Positions 1 to 8,610 of a DNA stretch of 64,000 nt are shown here, piece after piece. The DNA is taken from contig NZ_WJBG01000197.1 of the NCBI RefSeq assembly GCF_009709555.1, positions 1 to 64,000 on the forward strand. Direction: 5' to 3'. Under the pieces are notes generated by a model. That model was given only the letters and a program-made list of their open reading frames with translations, was not told the origin of the DNA and searched no databases. Every line of letters starts with the position of its first letter. Position 1 is the first letter of the stretch. The stretch comes from Streptomyces blattellae (GTDB taxonomy: Bacteria; Actinomycetota; Actinomycetes; Streptomycetales; Streptomycetaceae). The translations under genes and the position numbers were made by a program.

Positions 1-502
1 GTGACGGGCCGTACGACACTTCCCGCCGAGCAGGCCGCCGCACGGCGCCACTGGCGGGCCGGTACGACACTTCCGCCGAGCGGGCGGTCGTGCGGCGTCG
101 GTGGAGGCCTTGGGGTCGGGTGCTGTACGGGCTGCCGTACTGGATGCCGCCATGGACGTTCTGCATGTGGGCCGGAGTGGCCGATGAGGCGATGCCCTCG
201 ACGCCGGTCAGGGCGTGTTCGGCGAGCGGGGGCTTCGGGAGGCCGGGGACATGGCCGTCGCCGCCGCACCCGGTCGCGTCCGTCGGTCCGCCGTTCCGCT
301 GTTCCGCCGTTCCGCTGTTCCGTCCGTGCGGCACGGTCCGGGGAGAGCTAACCGGTGGACGCGGATGTGGATCCGGATGCGATGACAGCTACCGGTACGG
401 CTTCGGCGGCTTCCGCCCGGAGATCGAAGACGTGTCCGGACAGGAGGGCAGAGCCGGTCAGCCCCCGCGCGGCAGATCCATGGCGGGGCGGGGAGGCCTG
501 CC
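1..502. other. Left-edge stretch with no convincing gene
   Basis: Open frames cross this stretch on the plus strand but their products are Arg/Pro/Gly/Trp-rich, resemble no family I recognise and have no clear ribosome binding site. Two imperfect copies of a segment built around GTACGACACTTC lie at about 8-20 and 61-75, and a short GTTCCGCYGTTCCGCC repeat lies at 291-322. It may be the decayed flank of a gene outside the window. Confidence 0.4.
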
Positions 503-1702
503 CTAGGCCGGGGAGACGGGAATGTCCGCGTGCCTGTCCCGGGTCTCGCCCGCGTCGGTACGCGCGGCGGCGCCGGCCAGCAGCCTCAGCGGCGCCTGGT
601 GGAGCAGAGCGACGGCATGCCCATCGCCGTGCCGCGAGGAGCCGTTGTCGGCCGCCGAGCCGTTGCCCAGCACGCCCCCCGAATCACCACCGGGAGCCTG
701 CTGGTCGGGCGCGTACTCGGTAGGCTGCACGCGATGCCCGCCGACGCGGGCCGCACCGCCGGCCGATCTCACGTCGGCGACGTACGTCGGGCCGTACGCG
801 ACAGTCGCCACCGCGTCCGTACGTTGCTCGGAGGCGCCGTCGCCTTCCGCCTTGCCGCCTGCGTCCGTGTCCGGGCCCGGCTGCGGTGTCGCTGTGACCG
901 GCGCGGGAAGCGTCTGCCCCGGAAGCACCGGCGGAAGGGGCAGTTCGGGCGGCGCAGGCAGGAGGCGGCCCGGCAATTCGGGCAGCACCGGCGACTCGGG
1001 CGTCAACGGCAGAGAAGGCAGCGAAGGCAGCAACGACAGCGGCGGTGTCCTCCGCTGCGCCTCAGCCAGCCCTCCGATCACCTCCCCCACCAGACCACCG
1101 ACCGGCCGCCCGCCCCGCTCGTTGACGGATCCGACGACACCTTCGGTCACCGGCAGAAGTATGCGACCGGCGGATCGAGGAGTACGCGGGCGAGGGAGCG
1201 CCTTGTCGGCCTGAGGGGTCTGGGGAACGGTGACTTCGGAGGAGCCGGCATCGGGTGAGGCCGGCTCGGAGGCGTCCGTCTGGGAGGCGTCCGTCTCGGA
1301 TGTTCTGGCCTCGGTTGCAGCACCAGCCGGCACGTCCGCATGCCCGGCCGGCGGATTCACCCACCGCCTGACCGTGCCCCGCGTCGCCGCCCGGCCCCGG
1401 TCCCCCGGCTCCGCTGGCCGCACGACGTCGGCCGAGGCAGCCGAGGTAACCGCGGTCGCCGACGTCACTCCGTCCGCCGCGTGTGCCCGCTCCCCCTGAA
1501 GCAGCCCGAGCGCGAACAACCCACACACCAGCAGCGCCAGTTGCAGCGCACGCCGCCCGGCCGCGGTGCGCATGACACGCAGAGCGGCATTGGGCAGGGC
1601 TGCTGAGAAGGTCAAGAGGGGGTGGGTCCTCCCGTGCGGCGGAACGAGCGCCAAGTCGGCGCGACGCATGCGGGCAAGCAGGGCGCGGCGCACCACTGAC
1701 AA
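503..1702 (-). CDS. Proline-rich exported or membrane-anchored hypothetical protein
   Basis: 399 aa from a TTG start at 1702, preceded by GGATCGAGG. The first 55 residues are basic and are followed by a hydrophobic helix (about 52-70, LQLALLVCGLFALGLL) ending in an Ala-x-Ala-like signal cleavage region (AHAAD). The remainder is Pro/Ser/Thr/Glu-rich and low in complexity, with a stretch of repeated PxLP around residues 210-270, as in secreted wall-spanning proteins. No enzymatic motif is visible. Later starts are possible, for example ATG at 1669. It runs the same way as the VWA operon but lies about 160 bp downstream of it, so it may be transcribed separately. I do not recognise the family. 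Confidence 0.6.
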   Translation of the reverse strand: MSVVRRALLARMRRADLALVPPHGRTHPLLTFSAALPNAALRVMRTAAGRRALQLALLVCGLFALGLLQGERAHAADGVTSATAVTSAASADVVRPAEPGDRGRAATRGTVRRWVNPPAGHADVPAGAATEARTSETDASQTDASEPASPDAGSSEVTVPQTPQADKALPRPRTPRSAGRILLPVTEGVVGSVNERGGRPVGGLVGEVIGGLAEAQRRTPPLSLLPSLPSLPLTPESPVLPELPGRLLPAPPELPLPPVLPGQTLPAPVTATPQPGPDTDAGGKAEGDGASEQRTDAVATVAYGPTYVADVRSAGGAARVGGHRVQPTEYAPDQQAPGGDSGGVLGNGSAADNGSSRHGDGHAVALLHQAPLRLLAGAAARTDAGETRDRHADIPVSPA

Positions 1703-1861
1703 GGCCTCGATCCTTCACGCGCCTCCCGAGGTTACGCAAGCCCCCTCGGCACCGATGGGTACACATGTCCCATTTGCTGGCCGAAGTCGGTCGACAAATC
1801 GTCAGCGAACCGGCTTCCCCGCCCTCCTCCTCCCGTCGTCCCGCGCCTCCCTGAGCGGTCG

Positions 1862-3025
1862 TCATGCGCTGTCCGGAACAGGCAGCGGCCGCTTCTCGAT
1901 CGCGGCGGCCATCACCTCGGGGAACAGATCGGGCGTGCAGGCGAAGGCGGGTGCGCCCAGCGCCGCGAGTGCGGCCGCGTGCTCCCGGTCATACGCGGGC
2001 GCCCCCTCGTCCGACAGCGCGAGAAGCGTCACGAACTGCACTCCCGACGCCTTCATCGCCGCGACCCGCTTGAGCATCTCGTTCCGTATGCCGCCCTCGT
2101 ACAGGTCGCTGATCAGCACGACCACCGTCTCCGCGGGCCGGGTGATCTGCGACTGGCAGTACGCCAGCGCCCGGTTGATGTCGGTACCGCCCCCGAGTTG
2201 CGTGCCGAAGAGCACATCGACCGGGTCGTCGAGCTGGTCGGTGAGGTCGACGACGGCCGTGTCGAAGACGACGAGCCGCGTGCTGATCGACCGCATGGAC
2301 GCCAGCACCGCCCCGAACACCGACGCGTAGACGACCGAGGCAGCCATCGATCCCGACTGGTCGATGCAGAGGATGACCTCCTTCTTCACCGACTGGGAGG
2401 CTCGCCCGTACCCGATGAGCCGCTCGGGCACGATCGTCCGGTACTCCGGCAGGTAGTGCTTGAGGTTGGCCGCGATCGTACGGTTCCAGTCGATGTCGTG
2501 GTGGCGGGGCCGGTTGACGCGCGCGCTGCGGTCGAGGGCGCCGGTCAGCGTGGCCCGGGTGCGGCTGGCGAGCCGCTTCTCAAGATCCTCGACGACCTTG
2601 CGCACAACGGCCCGTGCCGTCTCCTTCGTGGTCTCCGGCATCGCCTTGTTCAGCGAGAGCAGCGTGCCGACGAGATGCACGTCCGCCTCCACCGCCTCCA
2701 GCATCTCCGGCTCCAGCAGCAGCGTGGCGAGACCGAGCCGGTCGATGGCGTCACGCTGCATCACCTGCACGACGGAGGAGGGGAAGTAGGTCCGTATGTC
2801 CCCGAGCCAGCGCGCCACGGACGGCGCCGACGCCCCGAGCCCCGCCGAACGGTCCCGCCCGGTCCGCGGTTTGTCCCCCTGCCCGTAGAGCGCGGAGAGC
2901 GCTCCGTCCATCGCGGCATCCTGTCCGGCGAGTGTGCATCCGGTGCCATCGGCCGCGTCACCACCGAGCACCAGCCGCCATCGCCGCAGCCGCTCCTGTC
3001 CGGGGTCGATCGCTTCGGCCGTCAT
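1862..3025 (-). CDS. VWA-domain protein, last gene of the MoxR/DUF5682 operon
   Basis: 387 aa. The C-terminal half (about 216-375) is a von Willebrand factor A domain with an intact MIDAS: DQSGS at residues 222-226, a later GGGTD threonine and LISD. The N-terminal 200 residues are helical and specific to this family. The start codon overlaps the stop of the upstream repeat gene as ATGA (3022-3025), which implies translational coupling. VWA proteins paired with MoxR AAA+ ATPases normally act as metal-dependent adaptors in chaperone or complex-assembly machines. Here the ATPase is three genes upstream in the same operon. No signal peptide or membrane helix is seen, so a cytoplasmic role is likely. 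The domain call is firm; the cellular role is not known. Confidence 0.9.
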   Translation of the reverse strand: MTAEAIDPGQERLRRWRLVLGGDAADGTGCTLAGQDAAMDGALSALYGQGDKPRTGRDRSAGLGASAPSVARWLGDIRTYFPSSVVQVMQRDAIDRLGLATLLLEPEMLEAVEADVHLVGTLLSLNKAMPETTKETARAVVRKVVEDLEKRLASRTRATLTGALDRSARVNRPRHHDIDWNRTIAANLKHYLPEYRTIVPERLIGYGRASQSVKKEVILCIDQSGSMAASVVYASVFGAVLASMRSISTRLVVFDTAVVDLTDQLDDPVDVLFGTQLGGGTDINRALAYCQSQITRPAETVVVLISDLYEGGIRNEMLKRVAAMKASGVQFVTLLALSDEGAPAYDREHAAALAALGAPAFACTPDLFPEVMAAAIEKRPLPVPDSA

Positions 3026-3477
3026 GAGCCCACCCCCGTGACAGTCCGCCCCATCGCAGGCAGCCCCGTGCCCGGCCGTCCCACCACAAGCAGCCCCACC
3101 ACAAGCAGCCCCGCCACAGGCCGAGCCGTCGCAGGCCGAGCCGTCGCAGGCAGCCCCGCCACAGCCCGCGCCGCCACAGCTCGCCCCTCCACAGGCAGCC
3201 CCGCCACAGGCCGCCCCGCCACAGCCCGCCTCGCCACAGGCAGCCCCGCCACAGGCCGCCCCGCCACAGGCCGCCCCGCCACAGCCCGCCCCGCCACAGC
3301 CCGCCTCGCCACAGGCCGCCCCGCCACAGGCAGCGCCGTAACCGGCCGCGCCCAGAGCGGCATCACCCGCACGGTGGTCGTCGGGCCGTCCGCCGCCAGG
3401 AGCACGTGCCCGTCACCCGTGACCGCGTTCACCGCTTCGGCCCGTTCCGTCGGCCCGCTCAACCGGTCGGTCGTCAT
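3022..3477 (-). CDS. Pentamer-repeat protein of the MoxR-VWA operon
   Basis: 151 aa. ATG at 3477 overlaps the DUF5682 stop (ATGA, 3474-3477), and the stop at 3022 overlaps the VWA start in the same way, which argues strongly that it is translated. The first 45 residues (MTTDRLSGPTERAEAVN..) look like a small ordered segment. The remaining roughly 105 residues are about 21 tandem pentamers of the form [RL]-[PA]-V-A-[GR], coded by 15-bp DNA repeats (GCCACAGGCCGCCCC on the plus strand). It is positively charged, hydrophobic and without Cys, somewhat like elastin-type repeats. The array may vary in length between strains. Function unknown. Automatic gene callers may miss it because of its low complexity. 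Confidence 0.7.
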   Translation of the reverse strand: MTTDRLSGPTERAEAVNAVTGDGHVLLAADGPTTTVRVMPLWARPVTALPVAGRPVARRAVAGRAVAGRPVAGRPVAGLPVARRAVAGRPVAGLPVEGRAVAARAVAGLPATARPATARPVAGLLVVGLLVVGRPGTGLPAMGRTVTGVGS

Positions 3478-5870
3478 CTGCCCACCCCCACAAGGTCGTT
3501 GTCCTCGGCGCTCGGTTGATCGCCGTCCAGCCCCAGCAGCAGCCGCACCACCGGCAGCACCGCGTCCGCGCGCGCCATGTCCAGGTCGGGTGCGAACCCG
3601 GGTATCCCGGAGCCGACGGCCGCGGCGCTCCCCGGCGTCCCCGGTCCGCGCCGGACCAGTTCGCCGAGGGTCCGCCGCACCCCTGGCTCGTACGCCGAGA
3701 ACGTCCGCCGCAGCAGCGGCAGTACGTCCGTGAACGCCTCCGCCGGCACCCCCGTCAGCCAGGCGTCGACCAGCCCGAGCAGCCGCTCGTCGTGGACGAG
3801 GAGCATCCCCCCGCCCGACCCACCGCCGACGAACCCCTCGATCCACGCGGCCGCGTCCGCCGGTGCTGTGCCCGGCGACAGCACGAGCCCCATGAGCCGC
3901 GCCGCCTCGTCCTGCCCCAACTCCCCCTCGTCCAGCAGCAGCCGCACCGCACGTCCCCGGACGACGCCGGGCACGGTGTCCCGCCCCGACAGCACCCGCA
4001 GCACCGACCGCCAGCGATCCCGCAGGTCACCGTGGCCCGGAGCGGGAGTGTCGCCCAGCAACCCCACCGCTCCGTGCACCGCGTCCACATGACGCCGCAT
4101 CTCCTCAGCGGCGTCCGCGTCGAGCGCGGCGCACGCCGGGGGCAGACCGACGAAGATCCGCTCGGCGAGGCCCGCCGCGACCCCTGCCAGGGCGCCGGTG
4201 TCCGTGCCGCGCACATCGCCGTACCGCAGGGAGCGGACCAGGGCGGGCAGAGCCTGGGCGAGGTGCCCCACGTCGGCGTCGAGGGCGGCCCGGTCGGCGA
4301 GGATCCGCATCACCGTGGGGAGCGCGCCCGGCAGTTCGGCCAGCAGACAGCGCTCGGCGAGCGCGGTGACCTCGGCGAGGCCCTGCGCGGCCACGGCGTC
4401 GGTCTCCGCCTTGGCGGTCGCGGCGGCGAGCACGGTCGTCCCCCAGACCCCGGCCTCCGCGACCCGCACGGACAGCTCCGGCTCCCACCGCAGCCGCCAG
4501 GTCTCCCGGAACGTGCCCGTACTGCCCCGCGACGCCGCCGGATCGCCCCACTCGACGCCCAGCAGCCGCAGCCGGTGCAGCAGCCTGCTGCGCCCGGCGT
4601 CGGTCTCCTTGCGCAGGTCGAGCTCCAACTCCCGCTCCAACGCCTCCGGTTTGAGCCGCAGCCGACGCTGCAACCGGCCGAGGTCCCGCTGCAACGGCAC
4701 CGCGGGCGCCGACTGCGGTACCTCCCCCAGCGCATCGCCCACGGCCAGCCTGTCGTGCACGAGCGCCAACGGCACGTCCGAGCCCTCGCACATCACCGCC
4801 CGTACCGCGTCGGTCGTCTCGCTCAGCCCGGGCAGCGGACGGCCCCGCATCGCGGCGAGCGTCTCCGCCAGCCGCACCGCCTCGATGACATGCGCCGAGG
4901 AGACGATCCGGTCCTCGGCGCGCAGCAGCACCGCCACCTTCGTCAGCCACCGCTCGACCGGCCGGTCCGACGCGCCGAACAGATGCCCATACCAGCCGGG
5001 CGAGTCGATGCCCGCGCCGTAGCCGCTGATCCGCGACAGTCTGCGGTACGTCCACGGCACCCAGGTCATGTCCACCTTGGCCTTGGGCAGCCCCTTCAAC
5101 AGCGCCCGGTCGGCGGAGACGGCAGCCTTCCGCCGCAGCGCGGGGACATGCCAGGCCCCGCACACCACCGCCACTTCGTCCCCGAACTCCCGCTGCGCCG
5201 CACGCACTTGGAGTCGCATATGCGCCTCCCGCACGAGATCCCGGTCATGCCCCCCGGTCCCGTACACCTCCCGCAGCGCGCCCATCGCCTCTTCGAGCAC
5301 GACGAACGGCGCGAACGCGTCCCTGTCCCCCAGGCCCCGGTGCTCGACGACGTCCTCCCACCACCGCTCGGGGTCGTCATAGCCGGCGGCTTCGGCGAGC
5401 ACCGCCAGCGGATCGACACGGACGTCGGCGGCGCTGCGGGCCGGCGCCTCCCCCGTACCGGGACCCCGCTCCCCCTGCTCGGGGGCCTCCTCGTCGCCCT
5501 CGCCCCCGGCCTCCGCGTCCCGCTCCCAGACCAACGTGTGCGTAGCCGGCAAGTCGATGAAGCGGGCCGGTACTTCGTGGTCCAGGGCCCAGCGGATCGC
5601 GACCCACTCCGGGGAGAACTCGGCCAGCGGCCAGAACGCCGAGCGGCCGGGCTCGTCCACGGCGTGGGCGAGGAGGGCGACCGGTGGCCGCATCTCCTCG
5701 TCGGCGGCCAGCGGAATCAGCGCGTCGGCCTCGGGCGGGCCCTCGATGAGCACGACCCGTGGCCGGGCGGCTTCCAGCGCCGCCCGCACGGCGCGCGCCG
5801 AGCCGGGCCCGTGATGCCGTACGCCGAGAAGCAGTGGCCCCGCGGCAGCACCCCCGCCCTTGTCGCTCAC
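3474..5870 (-). CDS. DUF5682 family protein
   Basis: 798 aa. I chose the GTG at 5870 because it overlaps the MoxR stop codon (GTGA, 5867-5870) and is preceded by GGGAGGTGA. An in-frame ATG at 5888 is the alternative. The N-terminal region has GVRHHGPGSA, then VVLIEGPPEA, and near residue 230 CGAWHVPAL. This G-x-x-H / E-G-P / G-x-W-H spacing recalls the TraB/TIKI and ChaN/EreA-like folds, which is an inference from motifs only. The C-terminal two thirds is a long alpha-helical Leu/Arg/Ala-rich region without recognisable catalytic motifs. It lies between the ATPase and the VWA genes in a coupled operon, so it is probably a partner of the MoxR-VWA machine. Confidence 0.85.
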   Translation of the reverse strand: MSDKGGGAAAGPLLLGVRHHGPGSARAVRAALEAARPRVVLIEGPPEADALIPLAADEEMRPPVALLAHAVDEPGRSAFWPLAEFSPEWVAIRWALDHEVPARFIDLPATHTLVWERDAEAGGEGDEEAPEQGERGPGTGEAPARSAADVRVDPLAVLAEAAGYDDPERWWEDVVEHRGLGDRDAFAPFVVLEEAMGALREVYGTGGHDRDLVREAHMRLQVRAAQREFGDEVAVVCGAWHVPALRRKAAVSADRALLKGLPKAKVDMTWVPWTYRRLSRISGYGAGIDSPGWYGHLFGASDRPVERWLTKVAVLLRAEDRIVSSAHVIEAVRLAETLAAMRGRPLPGLSETTDAVRAVMCEGSDVPLALVHDRLAVGDALGEVPQSAPAVPLQRDLGRLQRRLRLKPEALERELELDLRKETDAGRSRLLHRLRLLGVEWGDPAASRGSTGTFRETWRLRWEPELSVRVAEAGVWGTTVLAAATAKAETDAVAAQGLAEVTALAERCLLAELPGALPTVMRILADRAALDADVGHLAQALPALVRSLRYGDVRGTDTGALAGVAAGLAERIFVGLPPACAALDADAAEEMRRHVDAVHGAVGLLGDTPAPGHGDLRDRWRSVLRVLSGRDTVPGVVRGRAVRLLLDEGELGQDEAARLMGLVLSPGTAPADAAAWIEGFVGGGSGGGMLLVHDERLLGLVDAWLTGVPAEAFTDVLPLLRRTFSAYEPGVRRTLGELVRRGPGTPGSAAAVGSGIPGFAPDLDMARADAVLPVVRLLLGLDGDQPSAEDNDLVGVGR

Positions 5871-7030
5871 GCGCTCACCTCCCGGCATGCCCGGTAGAAG
5901 TCCTTCCAGCCGTCGCGCTCGCGGACGACCGCCTCCAGGTACTCCTGCCAGATGACCCGGTCGGCCGCCGGGTCACGGACGACGGCACCGAGGATGCCCG
6001 CGGCGACATCGCCGGCCCGCAGTACGCCGTCGCCGAAGTGGGCTGCCAGGGCCAGTCCGTTGGTGACGACGGAGATGGCCTCGGCGGTGGACAGCGTGCC
6101 GCTGGGCGATTTCACCTTCGTACGGCCGTCGGAGGTGATCCCGTCGCGCAGCTCGCGGAAGACGGTCACGACGCGGCGGATCTCGTCGACGCCGTCCGGT
6201 ACGGACGGCAGGTCGAGGGAGCGGCCGATCTGGTCCACGCGGCGCGAGACGATGTCGACCTCGGCCTCGACACTCTCCGGCAGCGGCAGCACGACCGTGT
6301 TGAAGCGGCGGCGCAGGGCGCTGGACAGGTCGTTGACGCCGCGGTCGCGGTCGTTGGCCGTGGCGATCAGGTTGAAGCCTCGGACCGCCTGCACCTCCTG
6401 CCCCAGCTCCGGTATCGGCAGCGTCTTCTCCGACAGGATGGTGATCAGCGTGTCCTGCACGTCGGCCGGGATGCGGGTCAGCTCCTCGACGCGCGCCGTC
6501 ATCCCCTCGGCCATGGCCCGCATGACGGGGCTGGGCACGAGGGCGTCGCGGCTCGGGCCGTGCGCGAGCAACTGCGCGTAGTTCCACCCGTATCGGATCG
6601 CCTCCTCCGGCGTGCCCGCCGTGCCCTGCACGAGCAGGGTCGAGTCACCGCTGACCGCCGCGGCCAGATGCTCGGACACCCAGGTCTTGGCTGTACCGGG
6701 AACGCCGAGCAGCAGCAGGGCGCGGTCGGTGGCGAGTGTGGTGACGGCGACCTCGACGATGCGGCGCGGGCCGACGTACTTCGGTGTGATCACCGTGCCG
6801 TCCGGCAGGGTGCCGCCGAGCAGGTATGTGGCCACGGCCCACGGCGACAGCTTCCAGCGGGCCGGGCGCGGACGGTCGTCCTGCGCGGCCAGCGCGGCGA
6901 GTTCGGTGGCGAAGGCGTCCTCGGCGTGCGGGCGCAGCGTTTCCTCGGCGTCCGGGCGCAGCGCCTCGGATTCTTGCGCGGGCGCGTTCTCGCGCACTTC
7001 GACGGACGACGGTTCCACGGTCACAGACAT
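5867..7030 (-). CDS. MoxR-family AAA+ ATPase
   Basis: 387 aa. The P-loop GVPGTAKT lies near residue 125, followed by a Walker-B-like ARVEEL segment, a VQDTLITILSEK helix, sensor-1 IATANDRD and an arginine-finger region (SSALRRRF). This is the typical MoxR arrangement. I start at ATG 7030 (MSVTVEPSS..), preceded by GGAGGGGG at good spacing; the longer open frame to 7165 runs through the promoter and is rejected. First gene of the operon MoxR - DUF5682 - repeat protein - VWA. MoxR ATPases use ATP hydrolysis with a VWA partner to remodel or activate target complexes; the target is unknown here. The upstream promoter is of the DNA-damage type. Confidence 0.93.
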   Translation of the reverse strand: MSVTVEPSSVEVRENAPAQESEALRPDAEETLRPHAEDAFATELAALAAQDDRPRPARWKLSPWAVATYLLGGTLPDGTVITPKYVGPRRIVEVAVTTLATDRALLLLGVPGTAKTWVSEHLAAAVSGDSTLLVQGTAGTPEEAIRYGWNYAQLLAHGPSRDALVPSPVMRAMAEGMTARVEELTRIPADVQDTLITILSEKTLPIPELGQEVQAVRGFNLIATANDRDRGVNDLSSALRRRFNTVVLPLPESVEAEVDIVSRRVDQIGRSLDLPSVPDGVDEIRRVVTVFRELRDGITSDGRTKVKSPSGTLSTAEAISVVTNGLALAAHFGDGVLRAGDVAAGILGAVVRDPAADRVIWQEYLEAVVRERDGWKDFYRACREVSA

Positions 7031-7073
7031 GGCTGAGGCCCCCTCCAGCTCGGCCGGTTCGGATCTGGTGTCC

Positions 7074-7098
7074 ACCGTGCACCACGCCACTGACAATC
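7074..7098 (-). promoter_or_regulatory. PafBC/RecA-NDp-type promoter for the MoxR operon
   Basis: On the minus strand TTGTCAGTG (7096 to 7088) is followed by 8 bp and then CACGGT (7079-7074), one mismatch from the TANNNT -10 of the actinobacterial RecA-independent DNA-damage promoter. The predicted transcript starts near 7067, giving a leader of about 37 nt with a clear ribosome binding site. It forms one arm of a perfect 12-bp inverted repeat with the plus-strand promoter. Confidence 0.65.
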
Positions 7099-7131
7099 CG
7101 TTCTGACCTGGGCAAACGCGCTCGCCGAACC

Positions 7132-7156
7132 GATTGTCAGTGGTGGGATCTACCTT
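7132..7156 (+). promoter_or_regulatory. PafBC/RecA-NDp-type promoter for the SWIM gene
   Basis: TTGTCAGTG (7134-7142), 8 bp, then TACCTT (7151-7156), a full match to TTGTCRGTG-N8-TANNNT. The predicted start point coincides with the ATG at 7164, so the mRNA would be leaderless. GATTGTCAGTGG at 7132-7143 is the exact inverted copy of CCACTGACAATC at 7087-7098, with 33 bp between. Confidence 0.75.
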
Positions 7157-7163
7157 CGATGAC

Positions 7164-8519
7164 ATGACTCAGCAGGGGGTGCGCTGGACTGCGGATCAGG
7201 TGCTTGCACTTGCGCCTGACGCCGCGTCACGCAAGGCGGGAAGCAAACTCGGAGCGGCCGGGCCGTGGTCCGAGGCGGGCAGTTCCGACGAGGGGACGGT
7301 GTGGGGGCTGTGCAAGGGCAGTGGCAGCAAGCCGTATCAGACGGTCGTCGACATCGCGGACGCCTCCGGCCCCGCGTACAAGTGCAGCTGTCCGAGCCGC
7401 AAGTTCCCGTGCAAGCACGCGCTCGGGCTGCTGCTGCTCTGGGCGGGCGGGGACGGCGTGGTGCCGCCGGGCCGGGCGCCGGACTGGGCGGAGCAGTGGC
7501 TCGCGGGCAGACGCCGGCGCACGGAGGAGAAGCGGGCGGCGCGGCCGTCGGCTTCTGCGTCCGGGTCCGGTGATCCGGAGGCGGCCAGGCGCCGGGCGGA
7601 GCGCCGCGCCGAGCGGGTCACCGCGGGGGCGTCGGAGCTGGAGCAACGACTGGCGGACCTGCTGCGCGGCGGCCTCGCGGGCGCGGAGCAGACGGGGTAC
7701 GGGCTGTGGGAGGAGACCGCGGCCCGCATGGTCGACGCCCAGGCACCCGGACTGGCCTCACGTGTCCGGGAGTTGGGGGCGATCCCGGCGTCCGGTCCCG
7801 GCTGGCCGGTTCGCCTGCTGGAGGAGTGTGCGCTGCTCCATCTCCTCGACCAGGGCTGGCTGCGCCGTGCGCGGCTGCCCGAGGAACTGGCGGCGACGGT
7901 CCGTTCCCGTACCGGCCTGCCCGCATCGGCGGACGGCCCGCCGGCCCGGGACCGCTGGCTGATCCTCGCCCAGTACGACCTGGTCGATCCGAAGCTGACG
8001 ACCCGCAGAATCTGGCTGCACGGCGCCGACTCGGAGCGTACGGCGCTGCTCCTCTCGTACGGCGCCGCGGGCCGCGCTCCCGAGCTGGCGCTGCCGGTCG
8101 GGCTGGTCCTGGACGCCGAGGTGTCCGCGTACCCCGGAGCGGGGCAGCTGCGGGCTGCCCTGGGTGAGCGGTTCGCGCCGCCCGCTCCGGCGGTGATACG
8201 TCCGCCAGGAGTGACGACGGCCCAAGCTGCGGCCCGTTACGGCGATGCCCTGCGGGACGACCCCTGGCTGGAGTCGGTCCCGGTCACGCTGGACCACGTC
8301 ATACCGACCCCGGACGGCGACTCCTGGCAGCTGGCGGACGCCGGCGGGGCGACGGCCCTGCCGCTGACACCATCGGCCCGCTCCCGCCCCGGCCTGTGGC
8401 GACTCGTCGCCCTGTCCGGCGGCGCCCCGGTCAAGGTCTTCGGCGAGTGCGGCCACCGCGGCTTCAACCCGCTGACCGCCTGGCCGGAGGGGACGGGCGA
8501 GGCGGTGACGCTGTGCTGA
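7164..8519 (+). CDS. SWIM zinc-finger family protein
   Basis: 451 aa from ATG 7164 (MTQQGVRW..). A TTG ten codons earlier gives a longer frame but lies inside the -35 element. The SWIM motif CxCx6CxH is complete: C74, C76, C83, H85 (YKCSCPSRKFPCKH). SWIM domains bind zinc and are found in DNA- or protein-binding roles, including recombination-linked proteins. The following 100 residues are charged and Arg/Glu-rich; the C-terminal half is helical and unassigned. It is divergent from the MoxR operon and followed after 91 bp by the DUF5691 gene, probably one transcript. The promoter is DNA-damage-like and the mRNA is probably leaderless. Confidence 0.9.
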   Translation: MTQQGVRWTADQVLALAPDAASRKAGSKLGAAGPWSEAGSSDEGTVWGLCKGSGSKPYQTVVDIADASGPAYKCSCPSRKFPCKHALGLLLLWAGGDGVVPPGRAPDWAEQWLAGRRRRTEEKRAARPSASASGSGDPEAARRRAERRAERVTAGASELEQRLADLLRGGLAGAEQTGYGLWEETAARMVDAQAPGLASRVRELGAIPASGPGWPVRLLEECALLHLLDQGWLRRARLPEELAATVRSRTGLPASADGPPARDRWLILAQYDLVDPKLTTRRIWLHGADSERTALLLSYGAAGRAPELALPVGLVLDAEVSAYPGAGQLRAALGERFAPPAPAVIRPPGVTTAQAAARYGDALRDDPWLESVPVTLDHVIPTPDGDSWQLADAGGATALPLTPSARSRPGLWRLVALSGGAPVKVFGECGHRGFNPLTAWPEGTGEAVTLC

Positions 8520-8610
8520 GCCTGCATGTGTCCTGCCCCACCGGACACCCGACGTCGACAAACCCTCAACCACCCCACGCACCCAACGGCGCCCAACGGA
8601 AGGGAAGCGC

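Noticed and set aside
90-506. Overlapping plus-strand ORFs at the left edge
   Set aside because: No ribosome binding site, odd Trp/Arg/Pro composition, and no similarity I recognise. Left as non-coding.
1686-1702. Another TTGTCAGTGG on the minus strand overlapping the TTG start at 1702
   Set aside because: The 8-bp spacing leads to CGCCCT, which does not resemble TANNNT, and the element lies within the coding start, so a promoter is unlikely.
3516-5897. Long plus-strand open frame (793 codons)
   Set aside because: It is antisense to the DUF5682 gene, has His/Gln/Arg-rich nonsense composition, no ribosome binding site and no known motif. High-GC coding DNA often leaves such frames open.
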